64,000 bases of DNA from Aedes albopictus (GCF_035046485.1 NC_085137.1:311251164-311315163); one strand, 5' to 3'; positions 46,226 to 56,830 are shown, counted from the stretch's first letter. Notes: a model not told the origin generated them from the letters alone. Translations and numbers: made by a program.

Positions 46226-46625
46226 AGCTCCCCTTTTTGGAAATAATCTACGGTTCATACCAATGTTCAAAACTTGGTTGTATGAAAAAAGGTCTACGAG
46301 GGGGGGATGGTTAGGTGGTTTGAGATGACTATCGTATCTACGTAGTTTTTTGACAGGGTCTAAGCTGTATACTTCATTTCAGCCCTCCTGTAATTTATCT
46401 CCACTATTGGAAAGAAAAGAATTTTATCTTTGTTTTTACACTGGTACACAGTTTTGGAGAGATACAATTTGATCCACTGCTTAAGAGAAAGGTACTGTTT
46501 CTAGAAGCAGTTACGCTTTTTTGAAATATTAGTATGAATTGTAACAAAAACGAAAAAGATTCACAAGAAAGAATTTGAGAGAAACTTGTAAAGCAGAACT
46601 GATTCATTCATACGTTTATTTTGTA
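46226..46625. other. Unassigned
   Basis: Contains a GTCTACGAGGGGGGGATGG patch near 46,290 resembling mariner-type MITE ends elsewhere in Aedes DNA. No gene. Confidence 0.35.
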
Positions 46626-46834
46626 CTAGCTGTCCCGGCAAACGTCATACTGCCTGCCTACTGCGTTTTTTTACATGCAGCTGCGTAGAGAAGTCCCCCG
46701 CCCATTCATTTGTATGGGAGCCAATGTCCAACGTCGCGACTGTTCGTGTGACTAACATCTAGTTTGCCATGCCCTTACAGCGTCAGTAGCGGTACTAGAA
46801 GTGTCAAATAAACTTTGTTCATCAAAACAGAACA
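46626..46834 (-). mobile_element. Helitron 3' terminal fragment, minus strand
   Basis: Read on the minus strand it ends GTTTGCCGGGACAGCTAG, then T, as required at a Helitron 3' end (CTRR|T). The preceding GGCAGGCAGTATGACG can pair weakly with GTTTGCC. Its 5' end is not located. Confidence 0.6.
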
Positions 46835-47136
46835 TCTATATATATAAAAATGAGTTTGAAATCCCTTTGAGGTAACAAAACTTTCAAACGGCTGAACCGA
46901 TTAGGATGGCTCTTGCACGGTTCGATTCGTTTTCATGGTGGCTGTGTTTATATGTACAAAAAGTTACGAAAATCAACTAGAATAGTAACAAAATTGAAAA
47001 AGAACTGATTTTCTATGAGCTGGGAAGGAAATCAACATGACCGAAATGAAATCAATCTAGAGTGCGGTGCTATTTTGAGCTCAACAGTTGTCAAACCACC
47101 ACAAGACGGCAAGACAAAGTTTGCCGGGACAGCTAG
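46835..47136 (+). mobile_element. Non-autonomous Helitron, 302 bp
   Basis: Begins TCTATATATATAAAAATGAG directly after A, and ends GACAGCTAG directly before T: insertion between A and T without duplication, the Helitron signature. A hairpin CGGCAA..TTGCCG lies about ten bases before the CTAG terminus. No Rep/helicase coding. Confidence 0.8.
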
Positions 47137-47689
47137 TCCTTTATAAAATGGAACTTATAAATTATAAATAATTACAATTAAAGTTATTAAAATATTTAAA
47201 TAGGAAAAGTGACTACAGCGGCATTGGAGTTCTCGTGTATGTATTTCTATTGTCTGTCTGTCTGTTTGTCTGTCTGTCTGACCCTTATGGATTCGGAAAC
47301 TACTGAACTGATCCGCATGATACTTTGTATGTGAGTACTTTTGGGGCTGGGGAAGGTTCTTAGCATAGTGTGGAACTCCTCCGATCTCTTATTAACGAGA
47401 CGCATGGTAATATTGACAATGGTTCAGTACAATTAACAGAATTTTGCATTCGGTTGAAAATCGTTGGTGCAGTCATGGTGCAGTTCTTAATTTTACCATG
47501 GATTCGGTAGAAACTACAACAAAATTTATTTCAGTATAGGATAAGATCCGTCACGTAGTTAGCCGATTTGAGACCATTTTGCTGTCAAACGGAGACCAGT
47601 CGCTGATTGGTCTAAATTGATATCCTTTTGCTGCGGAGGAATTCCACGGGGTCATGTCAGTCGATCCTGAGCGACCATTTCAAAAATAT
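47137..47689. other. Unassigned, with (GTCT)n microsatellite
   Basis: GTCTGTCTGTCTGTTTGTCT with following repeats lies at about 47,257-47,283. TTAGCATAGTGTGGAACTCC (47,361) recurs diverged at 51,970, where it is part of a Helitron-like 3' end, so this may be the 5' part of a split Helitron. Confidence 0.4.
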
Positions 47690-48229
47690 CTGAAACTTTG
47701 CACAGTTTTTCGATTTCATCTAAATCGCCATTTTTCGATATTAAACCTTCATATTCTCTCACGACTAACTTTTCAAAAGGGTGTATGCGAAAATAGTTCA
47801 AAAATGTTCTAAAAGCTGTACAGCAAAAACGGATTGTTCGATTGTTATGAATTTTTCAGCAAAGTTAAATAACTAAATGATGATTCCTTAGAAAATATAC
47901 ACTGTAAAAAATCTCTTGTTTTACTTTAAAAAAATATGATCTTTGTCACAAAAACTCAAATATCTCAAAACCCTATCTTTTTACCAACGTCAATTTTATA
48001 GGGGAAATGGCCCATTATATCAGCTATCTACCATAAAATTTTGGTGATGGTAAACTGATAAACAAAAAAGTTATGACATTTCAAACATTTCACAATTTTT
48101 ACATTTTGTAACAATTTTTTTTTCTGTGTAAATTATTTCGAGAATTATATTTTGATGCTGATTTTATTGTAAAAGCTACCGCCTGAATTAAACAAGTTGT
48201 TTTCATAATATTTTTGTTTGAGACGAACC

Positions 48230-48297
48230 AGCCATGGGCTGAAAGTCTCTTTAATAAAGACAAATCAATCAATGAATCAATATTTTTGTGTGATTAT
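48230..48297 (+). mobile_element. 3' tail of a non-LTR retrotransposon
   Basis: CCATGGGCTGAAAGTCTC, TTTAATAAAGAC and then an (AATC)n tail. A related tail lies at 55,427-55,485. Only the end of the element is present. Confidence 0.6.
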
Positions 48298-48581
48298 TCA
48301 TAATTACTATAGTATCTATTTGAAACTTAGACGCGATCCAGTGTTATGATCAAAAATATTGAGTGTCATACTTTTTATTGTACGTGACTGGTGAAAAAAT
48401 CCCTTGATAGTGTTGAAAAATGGAATTAAACTTATTTTTAAGACAAAAGCTGTATAATAAAAGTTTTATATACGCGTATACGTCTAGTTTATCTGTTAAA
48501 AAATACCTCTTAGAGAACAGACTTTATGATCGGAAGAATGCGAGTAACTTCAACAACAACAAATGCATGAGAGGTACATAC

Positions 48582-48841
48582 CACAGACAAACAGACGAAA
48601 CGCCTAGAACAATTTTCGTGAAAATCCATCGCCCAGTTCACACTACCACCACCTGGTGGAAATGTTTCACGAAATACTGCGTTGTGCAATATCGTCATCA
48701 GAAGGCGCTAGTGTGAAACGTCAAACGCAAAGAAAAACGATGGGCGCTCTTCTGGTTATGAAAGCCACAACCAAGATTCAAAATGATCGTTAAAGGCGTG
48801 GTCAATGAAAATTTCGTCAGTGTTACGTTTGTTTGTCTGTA
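48582..48841. mobile_element. CACAGACAAACAGACG-ended element, 260 bp
   Basis: Ends CACAGACAAACAGACGAAAC and GTTACGTTTGTTTGTCTGTA are inverted repeats, flanked by TACATAC on both sides. Related to the elements at 6,722, 40,183 and 63,353. The internal CACCACCTGGTGG motif resembles CACCACCTAGTGATGG in the 40,183 copy. Confidence 0.8.
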
Positions 48842-49581
48842 TACATACCATGACAATGCTCACGAAAAAGCAAAAAATACTACCGCTGTGGATATTAAAA
48901 ATTTTATAGTAATTTTTTTCTTCAGCCAAGCAAACAACACCAAACTTGTCAGTTAAAACTAATAAGTGATTTTGTTTATTATAATCTAACAAACAACATG
49001 AACAGTCGCTTTCTCAAAGGTCTTCACCTCAGCGCTCTGTTGTAGACCGTTTGATGAAAAAAAAAATGTTCAAAAGAGTTACGAAATCTCACCGAAAGCA
49101 CCATAGATAAACTGAAAGAGACTGGTTATGCCCAAATGTCCACATTTAATACAAATTTACGCATTTGCACGTCCTGCCGTCTAGACTTTGACAAACGAGC
49201 AATCTGTATATCATCGGTAAAGCAGGGCGCAGGAAGTTCGAAAACGACAACAACTGATAAATTGCCAGAAGTGCTAAGTGCAGAGAGTCATGCCACCGTA
49301 TCATCAGCGACATCTGTTTAAACAATTTAATCACGCCCCTTTTCAAAAATGCTTTGAAATATTTTTCAACATCTATACCAATTTCAATATTTTTAACGTT
49401 GCAAAACACGCTTTCAACATTCATCTTGAAGAAGAGGGAAAACACTTGTCCTCAAATGTAACAGCAAATTAATGAATAAACGACTAATGCGCGGAGGGCG
49501 TGATAAAATCGGAACATTACTGTACATATAATATACATAATACATAATAAAAACAGCTTGTTTTTCTCACGCAATGCCATT

Positions 49582-50211
49582 AACAATAAAATCAGCATCA
49601 AACTGCGATTTCCGGCCGAAATAATTTACACTAAAAAAAATTATTACTAAATGTGCAAATTGTGAAATGTTTGAATTGTCATAACTTTTTTGTTTATTAG
49701 TTTATCATCACCAAATTTTTATGGTAGATTGCTAATACAATGGACAGTTTTCCTAAAAAAATACGTTGGTAAAAAGATAGGGTTTTGAGATATTTGAGTT
49801 TTTGTGACAAAAATGATTTTTTTTAATGTTGAAAAAGGTTTTTTTCCACAGTGTATATTTTCTTAGGAATCACCATTTAGTTATCTAACTTTGCTGAACA
49901 ATAAAATTAGCATCAAACTGCGATTTCTGACCGAAATAATTTACACAGAAAAAAATATTTACCAATTGTGAAAATTGTGAAATGTTTGAAATGTTATAAC
50001 TTTTTTGTTTATTAGTTTACCATCACCAAATTTTTATGGTAGATTGCTAATACAATGGACCGTCTTCCCTAAAAAAATTACGTTGGTAAAAAGATAGGGT
50101 TTTGAGATATTTGAGTTTTTGTTCCAAAAATTATATTTTTTCAAGTTAAAAAAGATTTTTTTTCACAGTGTATATTTTCTTAGAAATCACCATTTAGTTA
50201 TCTAACTTTGC
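49582..50211. repeat. Two tandem 315-bp units inside the right foldback arm
   Basis: AACAATAAAATCAGCATCAA (49,582) restarts as AACAATAAAATTAGCATCAA (49,897), and the following ~300 bp are similar, with scattered differences. Confidence 0.8.
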
Positions 50212-50380
50212 TGAAAAATTCATAGCAATCGAACGGACCATTTTGGCTGTGCAGATTTTTGAATATTTTTGAACCATTTTCACATACACCCTTTTGAAAA
50301 GTTAGTCGTGATTCAAAATAAAAATTTACTATCGAAAAATGGCGATTTAGATGGAACTGAAAAACTGTGCAAAGTTTCAG

Positions 50381-50926
50381 TTCAATAGAAAATCATGAAT
50401 TAAAAAATTTCCTTAATTTTGATGCTGTTGCTTGGAATCGCTCTGCGATCATATCGCTTTGTGGTTGGTTCGACCGTGTTGCTAGTTTGTAGGTTTAGAA
50501 TGTTTTACAAATATTCAATATTTTTTATTTTTCAATTTAAGTATTATCGATTCAAATATGTCAGCACTCAAATGTTAATCCGCCTAATATGACCGACCAT
50601 GTCTGAACATTGATAAAAACCATTGATTTGGTGCAAAATTAATTTGATTTTTGATATATTTATTTTGATCATAAATTAAAGATCGTTTCGTTTGAAAGCA
50701 ATTTTACTTGTAAGTTATGGTATTCCAATTGCAAATTGTGATTTACGGTGCGAAATATGCATCGTATGAAAGATTTGGAATAAAGACAAGTGGCAGCACT
50801 GGATTGTTATCGTCGACGAAATCGAACGAAACAATAACAAGGTAGACGAATTTCTGTTGTCACATCCTATCCTAGGACTGTACAACTTCAGATTTGACTG
50901 ATACAACTTTTGATACCGCACGCTAT
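50381..50926. other. Unassigned AT-rich DNA
   Basis: Short frames only. Confidence 0.4.
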
Positions 50927-51205
50927 GTCTGAACCAGCAGATTATGAAAATCGAATGTACATCAGGTTTTTTGCCACGGAATATCAGAATTCATGCTGTA
51001 TTACCATATGCAGAAACTTTTAAAATATTTCATCGGGGAAATTTAGAGATTTTCATCTTTTTAGCTGTTCTTCATACATATTTGCTTGAAATTCCCGTTT
51101 TTGGTCAATTTCACCGATAGAATATTTTGAAACCTTCTGCAAATGAAAATATAGCTTGATATACTGCTGTTTGGTGAAAAGAAACCCGATGTACCGGGTA
51201 TCGGC
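50927..51205 (+). mobile_element. CACGCTATG-ended MITE, right end missing
   Basis: The left end CACGCTATGTCTGAACCAGC and the interior (ACCGATAGAATATTTTGA) match the complete copy at 57,248-57,469. The right terminus is lost near AAACCCGATGTACCGGG. Confidence 0.7.
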
Positions 51206-51276
51206 CGCGCCAACCCAGAAGTGGACGTCTCCAAGCCCTGAATTGATGATCAAGCCAACGGTGATTTCCAAGGTAG

Positions 51277-51454
51277 TGGAGCGGACCTGGTGCGGTGGTT
51301 AGAACACTTGACTATCACGCCGAGGACCTGGCATCGAATCCCACTCCCGACATACTCACAAAATGTGGGTTCTTCCTTCGGAAGGTAAGTAAAACGTAAG
51401 TCCCGAGATGGACTAGCCTAGGGTTAAAAATCTCGTTAATCTAGACAAAAAAAC
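51277..51454 (+). mobile_element. tRNA-derived SINE with target duplication
   Basis: The head has TGGTGCGGTGGTTAGA (A-box region) and GGCATCGAATCCC (B-box region). It ends in an A-rich tail. The 11-bp duplication TTCCAAGGTAG flanks it (51,266-51,276, 51,455-51,465). Length 178 bp. Confidence 0.85.
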
Positions 51455-51465
51455 TTCCAAGGTAG

Positions 51466-51954
51466 GCATGAAAGGTCTGTTTCTAAGTCTGGGTTCCAGT
51501 GCGGTTTTGAATGGGTGAGCTATTCAGCACTAAAACAACTTTTAATCCCAGGAGTGAACCGCACCGGACCAGAAGGGGACGTGCCTAAGCCCCAATCTGT
51601 TGGTCTAGCCAACGGAGCTTCCGGGGCGGCCTCAAAAGGACTCTTTTGACTCCCGCAGGTCCCATGGCGTTTTCTGGATGCTGGAGCTTTCAGATGTGGG
51701 AAGTCTACAAAAATAGGAAATTCGTAACTTACTTAAGTATATTCACCCTAGATCGTTCGACGGAATAGAGGTCTTGGTTCGGAAACCGCTTGGTCTAGCA
51801 GCGATTGCACGGGTATCTACGTAGAGGCTCTAGATCTCGGATCCCCGGTGGTAGCCGGATAGTAGCGGACAGGTGTCGCAGGCGTTGCTGGATAGGTCAA
51901 TTCCTCTGCTTATACTGGCCAGGCAGGACACTCGTGTTCAGAGAGTGGGACAAC
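51466..51954. other. Unassigned, moderately GC-rich
   Basis: Contains GTGCGGTTTTGAATGGGTGA and AACCGCACCGGACCAG, but no coding frame or paired ends recognised. Confidence 0.35.
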
Positions 51955-52108
51955 TCATTGGCAATGGGTTATTAGCATAGTGTGAGATTCCTCCAATCTC
52001 TAGAAAGTGGGGCTCCCATACAAATGAAGTTGCGGGAGACTTCTCTAGGGAGCTGTATGACAAAAAAAAACAGTAGGCATGCAGTACGACGTTTGCCGGG
52101 AAAGCTAG
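51955..52108 (+). mobile_element. Helitron-like 3' end, plus strand
   Basis: Ends GTTTGCCGGGAAAGCTAG followed by T. The preceding CATACAAATGAAGTTGCGGG block mirrors the minus-strand Helitron at 46,626-46,735. The 5' end is not fixed. Confidence 0.6.
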
Positions 52109-52239
52109 TTTTTTTTATGTATAAAATTGATCTTAAGACTACACTGAGTCAATAATTCTACGCCACGCATCTAGGTTTACTGCTGTTTATCTCCAAGCTC
52201 AGCAACCTTACACCATACGTATCTCATGCAAATACAATT

Positions 52240-52622
52240 TTTGCAGACTTGTGATCCAGCATTCTTGCAACATGCGCTGCTCACCTTTGGTAACCTTTAG
52301 GTTACTGGGTTCGCCGTAGAGTGCATCGAGCTCGTGGTTTATCTTTTACCTTCACGTACCGTTTTCCTGCACACTGCCTAAGATCATTCTTAGTACGCTT
52401 CATTAGAAAACTTCTGCATAATCCATGTCTAGCATCCGTAGTGGATCACCACTACGCAGTAATTTATTGCGTTTCGTATATTTTACGTTGTGGCTTCTGT
52501 CGCAGCATTGGTACATCGTGCCCGCGTTCTTCACACCATTCAGGTGCTCATCGAAGTGCTTCTTTCACCTTTCAATCATCTCACGCCTGTCTGACGAGAG
52601 GCTGCCGTCCTTATCGATAAAA
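52240..52622 (-). pseudogene. Internally deleted non-LTR retrotransposon relic
   Basis: From 52,622 the minus strand reads IDKDGSLSSDRREMIERWKK, the linker just before the RT domain. At about 52,300-52,340 it reads HELDALYGEPSNLKV, from the C-terminal part. The RT palm between them is missing, so the copy is a deletion derivative of the family at 60.7 kb. Confidence 0.7.
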
Positions 52623-53185
52623 AATGTTAAACACACAAAAAAGTGATTATTTTCCACAAAAATGCCAGTAAGAATAGGGGTGAAAAAACAACAAGCAAGA
52701 GCAAAACAAATCAAAAAATGCATAAAAAATTCAACATTTTTAAATTTTTTGAGCAAAAAAAAACAAATTTTTCCACCGAGAAAGTTTGAATTATCCTTTA
52801 ATTCATCCCTTTTTATTAATTGGCAATCTTGGCATTATTTTACCAGTATATTTATTATGGGCCGTTAGATGGTCTGCTCACCGTATCCCTTCAAATCTGA
52901 TCTACTTCTAGTAAAACTTTCGAGTTTCGGCTCAGTGGTTTCATTTCCTCTCACTTCGCTTCTTGTTGGCGGCGTTTTTTTTTTTTAAAGAAAAGAGTTT
53001 GTGATTAAGTTTCTGTTTTTATCGGTGCACGTTTTGCGGGGTTTCATGCTGCAGCATTACCGCCATTTCAGCACTCCTCTAGTTATGACATGTCGATCTC
53101 GCTTTCGCCTGGCAAAACTGCCTGAAGGTTCAGTCGCTCTAGGTTGACGACGGAGAGTTTTCAGCGCAGCCTAATCATCACCAGG
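52623..53185. other. Unassigned AT-rich DNA
   Basis: A-rich frames on both strands; no recognised gene. Confidence 0.4.
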
Positions 53186-53189
53186 GGAC

Positions 53190-53262
53190 TGTTCATAAAC
53201 CACGTAGACCAAATTTTGACCATCTCAGACCCCCCCTCTCCCCTCGAAGACTTTCGAAGGAC
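53190..53262. mobile_element. Solo terminus of a mariner-type MITE
   Basis: GGGGACTGTTCATAAACCAC, then GTAGACC and a CCCCCCCTCTCCCC run, is the appearance of a common Aedes MITE end. The matching opposite end is not found nearby. Confidence 0.4.
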
Positions 53263-53980
53263 CCTCAGCTCATTTGTGCAATATGGTTCTCGGGAAAATT
53301 ATCAGGTTGATGTCTGAACTACAGTCAAGCAGGGCCGAACTTGATTGACTTGGAATGCCCAGATAACGTTTTCAAATGAATATCATGCATTTGATTTGTT
53401 CATATTTCTTGGTTCTCCGGATTTGTTAGGATGTCTATAATGTCTCAAACCCTGTTAATTATGTTTTCTCAATAAAGGAGTATAAGTACAACAGCTTTGT
53501 CGAAGTTAGAGTTTACCTTCATCAAGTGGGTACCTAATTTTACACATTTTTTCAATTAGGGTCTGCCCAAAGGGTTAAGTATGAACTTTTCTTTAGGAAT
53601 TTGAACAACAAAAAAAAATTCCTTTGATTTAGTTTTCTAATTAAACAGTAAACTTCTATTTAAGCTGATCGAAAAGGTAGAATACGGTTGTTCCTATGGT
53701 TGCAAAATTGAACAGATTAATTGATTCGATAGCACGCATATGCGAAAACCTATGCTGAAAATTATACAATGGATTATGTAGGGATTAGGAAGAGGCAAGT
53801 GCAATTCACACAGCAATAAATTGATTAAATCAGACTTGATGTCTTCATGGTATACTAGGAAGCTCAAAACATCACTGGAGCTCATATAATGCATACTTAA
53901 AACCGGTCATTAATTATAATAGCGGTGCTCAACAAACTTGTGTATAAAACCATCAGAGAAAAGAAACAACACAGAAATCG
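53263..53980. other. Unassigned
   Basis: Probably includes the 3' flank of the secreted-peptide gene. No clear AATAAA on the minus strand close to the stop codon. Confidence 0.35.
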
Positions 53981-54049
53981 GAGTTGATTTTGTCCGTCTC
54001 CGTTGACCATCGAGGCACATAGAGCAGACCGACCTGCCGCGAGCTCAAG

Positions 54050-54562
54050 TTAAGGCCACCTCCGTCCACCTCGGTACCGCTTTCCAACAAAGTGTCTCAC
54101 TCCCCATTTAAAGTTGGCATTTTTGTCCGTTTTTATGTAGGTATGCACTGGCCCAGTGACACCGGCTCGTCGTTGATTCCTCACCGCTAGCTCCTCATCG
54201 GAGGCACTGTCATAATCGTGATCACGATATTGATTGTCATCATCACTCCTCGCGGCATAATGGAGATATTGCATCGAACTGTCTTTATCGTCGTCGTCAT
54301 CTTCAGTGGTCTGCCGAGTCACTCGCGTCGCCGTATTCAAAGTCGGTCGCTTTTCGACACCATTCGCCGTTCTGACACCGTTTCCACGATGATGAGCAAT
54401 CAAATCTAAAATCGATTATGAGTGATCGAGAGTGTTTTCCCTTCATTTGAGACGATCAAGCTACTTACTACGAATCTTTTCAATGGCGTGACAGCGCTGA
54501 TGATCGATGGATAAACCATAGATCACCAGTGCAGCGGCAATCAAAGTACGTGATCGCAACAT
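54050..54562 (-). CDS. Secreted prepropeptide-like protein, two exons, 149 aa
   Basis: Exon 1 (54,562-54,469) encodes MLRSRTLIAAALVIYGLS..., a signal peptide with likely cleavage after the Cys-His-Ala near residue 26. It ends at a GTAAGT donor (54,468). A 63-bp intron ends TTTTAG (54,406), and exon 2 (54,405-54,050) continues in phase (1+2 bases). The precursor has dibasic sites: VEKR (about residue 46), NQRR (about 110) and GKR (about 141). The stretch between the last two ends KWGVRHFVGKR; Gly-Lys-Arg is the usual amidation and cleavage signal, giving a peptide of about 27 residues. An acidic Asp run lies near residues 67-71. I do not recognise the family; it may instead be another secreted protein. 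Host-gene status is well supported by phase, intron size and signal peptide together. Confidence 0.75.
54406..54468 (-). other. 63-bp intron of the secreted-peptide gene
   Basis: Bounded by GTAAGT and TTTTAG on the minus strand. The length is typical of short dipteran introns, and splicing preserves the frame. Confidence 0.75.
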
Positions 54563-54614
54563 TTTACTGCTTTATACCTCGCACTGTCACCAAGCAAAAC
54601 TGCGAGCATTAATC

Positions 54615-54652
54615 ACTTGACGATTTATGATTGCTCGGAACATGTACTTATA
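54615..54652 (-). promoter_or_regulatory. Possible core promoter of the secreted-peptide gene
   Basis: Minus-strand TATAAGTA (54,652-54,645) lies about 34 bases before TCAAGT (54,620-54,615), an initiator-like site. That would give a 5' UTR of about 55 bases. A second TATAAA sits only nine bases before the ATG and is too close to serve this start. Confidence 0.4.
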
Positions 54653-55270
54653 GGCTTTTGTTTGTCTACTTTTCTGCGAAGTAGACAATTTTGCAGCCCA
54701 GGCGATCGGAGATTATTTAACACTTGAATGGTTTTCGAAACAGAGGGAGATATTATGGCACCACCACCGACCGGGCTGCATAAGATAGAAAAGGGAAAAT
54801 TGAGAAGATACGTAACCGCGTTTAAATGAACACAACTTGTACCGCACTGGATGGGCGTTGGTTGCACTTGAGAAGTGGAGAGCTTCCGTTTCATGTTGTA
54901 GTGATGATTTTGTTTTCCGATATTAGACATAGATTGCATAACTGATGGACCAAACCAAGAGTAGTAGTGCATAGCGAATCGCAAATATGTGACCTAATTT
55001 GTGTGGCTTTACTTAGGTACCTAATATTACAAGAAATTAAAACTTAATCATATCATGACCTTCTACAAAATTGACAGCTTCTTTATCCGATCTGAGCCAA
55101 ATCGGCACGCCGATGTGCCGACCGATAAACTGAACGTTATCCAGTTTCTCATATCGTTTGCCTAAAATCCCTTGTAAACTTCGCCTTATTTGCGCCTGCT
55201 AGCCTTCAACCGATTTAGTTCAAATCTTTCAAAGAATACATATATTATTTCTTATATTTCTTAACCATCC
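54653..55270. other. Intergenic, unassigned
   Basis: A 119-codon minus frame here overlaps the presumed promoter and shows no domain; not accepted as a gene. Confidence 0.4.
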
Positions 55271-55273
55271 TAG

Positions 55274-55383
55274 GAGTGACCCTCGGGTTTTTATGCTTTT
55301 GTAATATTGTTATATATCGCGAATTTGAAGATGTTACAGCCAAGGAGCACTACCAACAGCAGCATTTCCAATCCTATCAAGTG
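55274..55383 (+). CDS. Candidate internal exon, 36 codons
   Basis: Preceded by a pyrimidine-rich acceptor (TTCTTAACCATCCTAG) and followed by a donor (GTG|GTGAGT). The frame reads VTLGFLCFCNIVIY then REFEDVTAKEHYQQQ, a hydrophobic membrane-type stretch followed by a polar tail. It starts in phase 1 and ends in phase 0. No partner exon was found, and a retroelement tail begins 44 bases downstream. Unrecognised. Confidence 0.3.
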
Positions 55384-55426
55384 GTGAGTTTAATTTATGT
55401 TGGAGTACCTTCCAAAATTGAGGAGG

Positions 55427-55485
55427 TCAACCAGCCTGTGGCTGAAAGCCTCACTGATAAAGAAATAATAATAATCTTCCAAAAA
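55427..55485 (+). mobile_element. 3' tail of a non-LTR retrotransposon
   Basis: CAGCCTGTGGCTGAAAGCCT followed by CACTGATAAAGAAATAATAA matches the pattern at 48,230-48,297. Only the end is present. Confidence 0.5.
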
Positions 55486-55534
55486 TCTCTTAAAATAAGT
55501 TCATTGGATCCACAAGCGTTATCAGTCTGAAACG

Positions 55535-55810
55535 TCTTGAAGGTCTTTTTAAATTACCATAAACGCTCATGAAATGCTTTGCAACACTTCTGAGAGCCCC
55601 TTGAAGCTCGCCTGATAACCAGTAAAGCCAACCCATATGAAAACCCAAGTAAATTTCCTAAAACGTACTGAAATGGATCTAAAATTTCTGTGAAGCTTAC
55701 GTGAGAGTATGTGAAGCTACCTGAACCCCTTCTGAAACATGCTGAAACGTCCTGAAATGCCACGAAATGCTTTTGAAACTTCCACGAAACCACCCTGAAG
55801 CCAATAATGC
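55535..55810. repeat. Degenerate CCTGAAACGCC repeats
   Basis: CCTGAAATGCC, CTGAAACGTCC and GAAACTTCC variants recur at irregular spacing. A second field lies at 57,090-57,245. Confidence 0.6.
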
Positions 55811-56106
55811 TATGTATCATCGTTTAACTGCTCATCAAAGCTCATCGGTTGTATTTTGAGCGTATACGATTATGGCATTTCACCGTAGCGATTCTGGGGC
55901 GTCAGTTTATCAACCACACTGAGGATATAAGCATTTTTCACCACACCGAGAAGCCAGTTTCTCTCGTCTTTGGTGGTTAGCGTTCCATCAGCCTTAAGTT
56001 GTCCTCTCTCCCCTGGAAGCTTGGGACCTGGCTAGCTTTTCAGACTACTCGTTGGAATTAATTTCTTGGATGCCTCTGGAGCCGACCTACTGATAAGTTC
56101 TAGGAT
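55811..56106. other. Unassigned
   Basis: No gene or element ends recognised. Confidence 0.4.
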
Positions 56107-56130
56107 GGAGAGGGGGGGGGGGGGGGGGGG
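56107..56130 (+). repeat. Poly-G tract of about 20 bases
   Basis: An uninterrupted G run of about 20, preceded by GGATGGAGA. Prone to length error in sequencing, and able to form a G-quadruplex. Confidence 0.8.
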
Positions 56131-56254
56131 TGGTCAAATCAACTTGCTGTTAGCCCGCCAGTAGTTCAAGTATTCGGGAAACGGTGAAATTAACGGAACC
56201 TCACTTCTCCGCCTCCATAAACATTCATTCAACAATGTTGTCCGGGGTGATATC

Positions 56255-56463
56255 CAGGGCCGGATCTAAGGGGGGCCGGGGAGGGCCGGACCCCCACATT
56301 TTAGGGCCCCCCACAAACACCTTTTTTCGTTGCTAACATTAGCTTTATTTTTCATATTACTCAAGTACTGTTCGAAAATAAGGAAAAACAATTTTGGTCA
56401 TCTCTCCGAGGGGCCTCCACATCCGCTCGGGCCCCGGGCCCCCACAATCCTTAATCCGGGCCG
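56255..56463. mobile_element. hAT-type MITE, 209 bp
   Basis: The left CAGGGCCGGATCTAAG and right CTTAATCCGGGCCG are imperfect inverted ends. The 8-bp duplication GTGATATC flanks both (56,247-56,254, 56,464-56,471). Confidence 0.8.
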
Positions 56464-56484
56464 GTGATATCTCTCCCTTGTAGC

Positions 56485-56605
56485 GTGCGCAGCTTTTTCT
56501 TTTTTCTCACTCACTCTCGTAAACAAACACGAGACCCTCGTAAACGAACATCTCGCTCTTTCTTGTGTTTATCAAAGAATGAAAGAGAAGAAAGAAAAAA
56601 GCTGT
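56485..56605. repeat. Purine/pyrimidine hairpin
   Basis: AGCTTTTTCTTTTTTCTC (56,491) and its partner AAAGAGAAGAAAGAAAAAAG (56,582) can pair across about 75 bases. Origin unknown. Confidence 0.5.
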
Positions 56606-56829
56606 GCTAGTGTCTCCTGCATGCTCTTGTGTGCTCTTCTGAGAACATTTAACAGCGCTCTCATCACACTGTTGTGTGATCCAGTGCTCATCAAGCAAAC
56701 CCACTCATTTTTGCTCAACATATTTGCGCGCAACCAAATATCAGTGGTGAATCCACATAAAAGAGCCGGGCTCTTGTTCAGATCAACAGTGTGAGTGGTG
56801 TGTTTTTTTCTCTTTGTTACACTGAGGAT
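56606..56829. other. Unassigned
   Basis: TGCTCTTGTGTGCTCTTC-type repeats; no gene. Confidence 0.35.
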
Positions 56830-56830
56830 A

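Larger units (their letters stand above)
47690..50380. mobile_element. Foldback element, 2.7 kb, arms about 450 bp
   Basis: The left arm (47,690-48,170) and right arm (49,900-50,380) are inverted and similar throughout, from CTGAAACTTTGCACAG at the left edge to CTGTGCAAAGTTTCAG at the right. The right arm has an extra tandem copy of its inner 315 bp (49,582-49,896). The interior carries other insertions (48,230 non-LTR tail, 48,582 MITE). No transposase. Confidence 0.85.

Noticed and set aside
54625..54984. 119-codon minus-strand frame upstream of the secreted-peptide gene
   Set aside because: Covers the presumed promoter and lacks signal peptide, domain or splice support.
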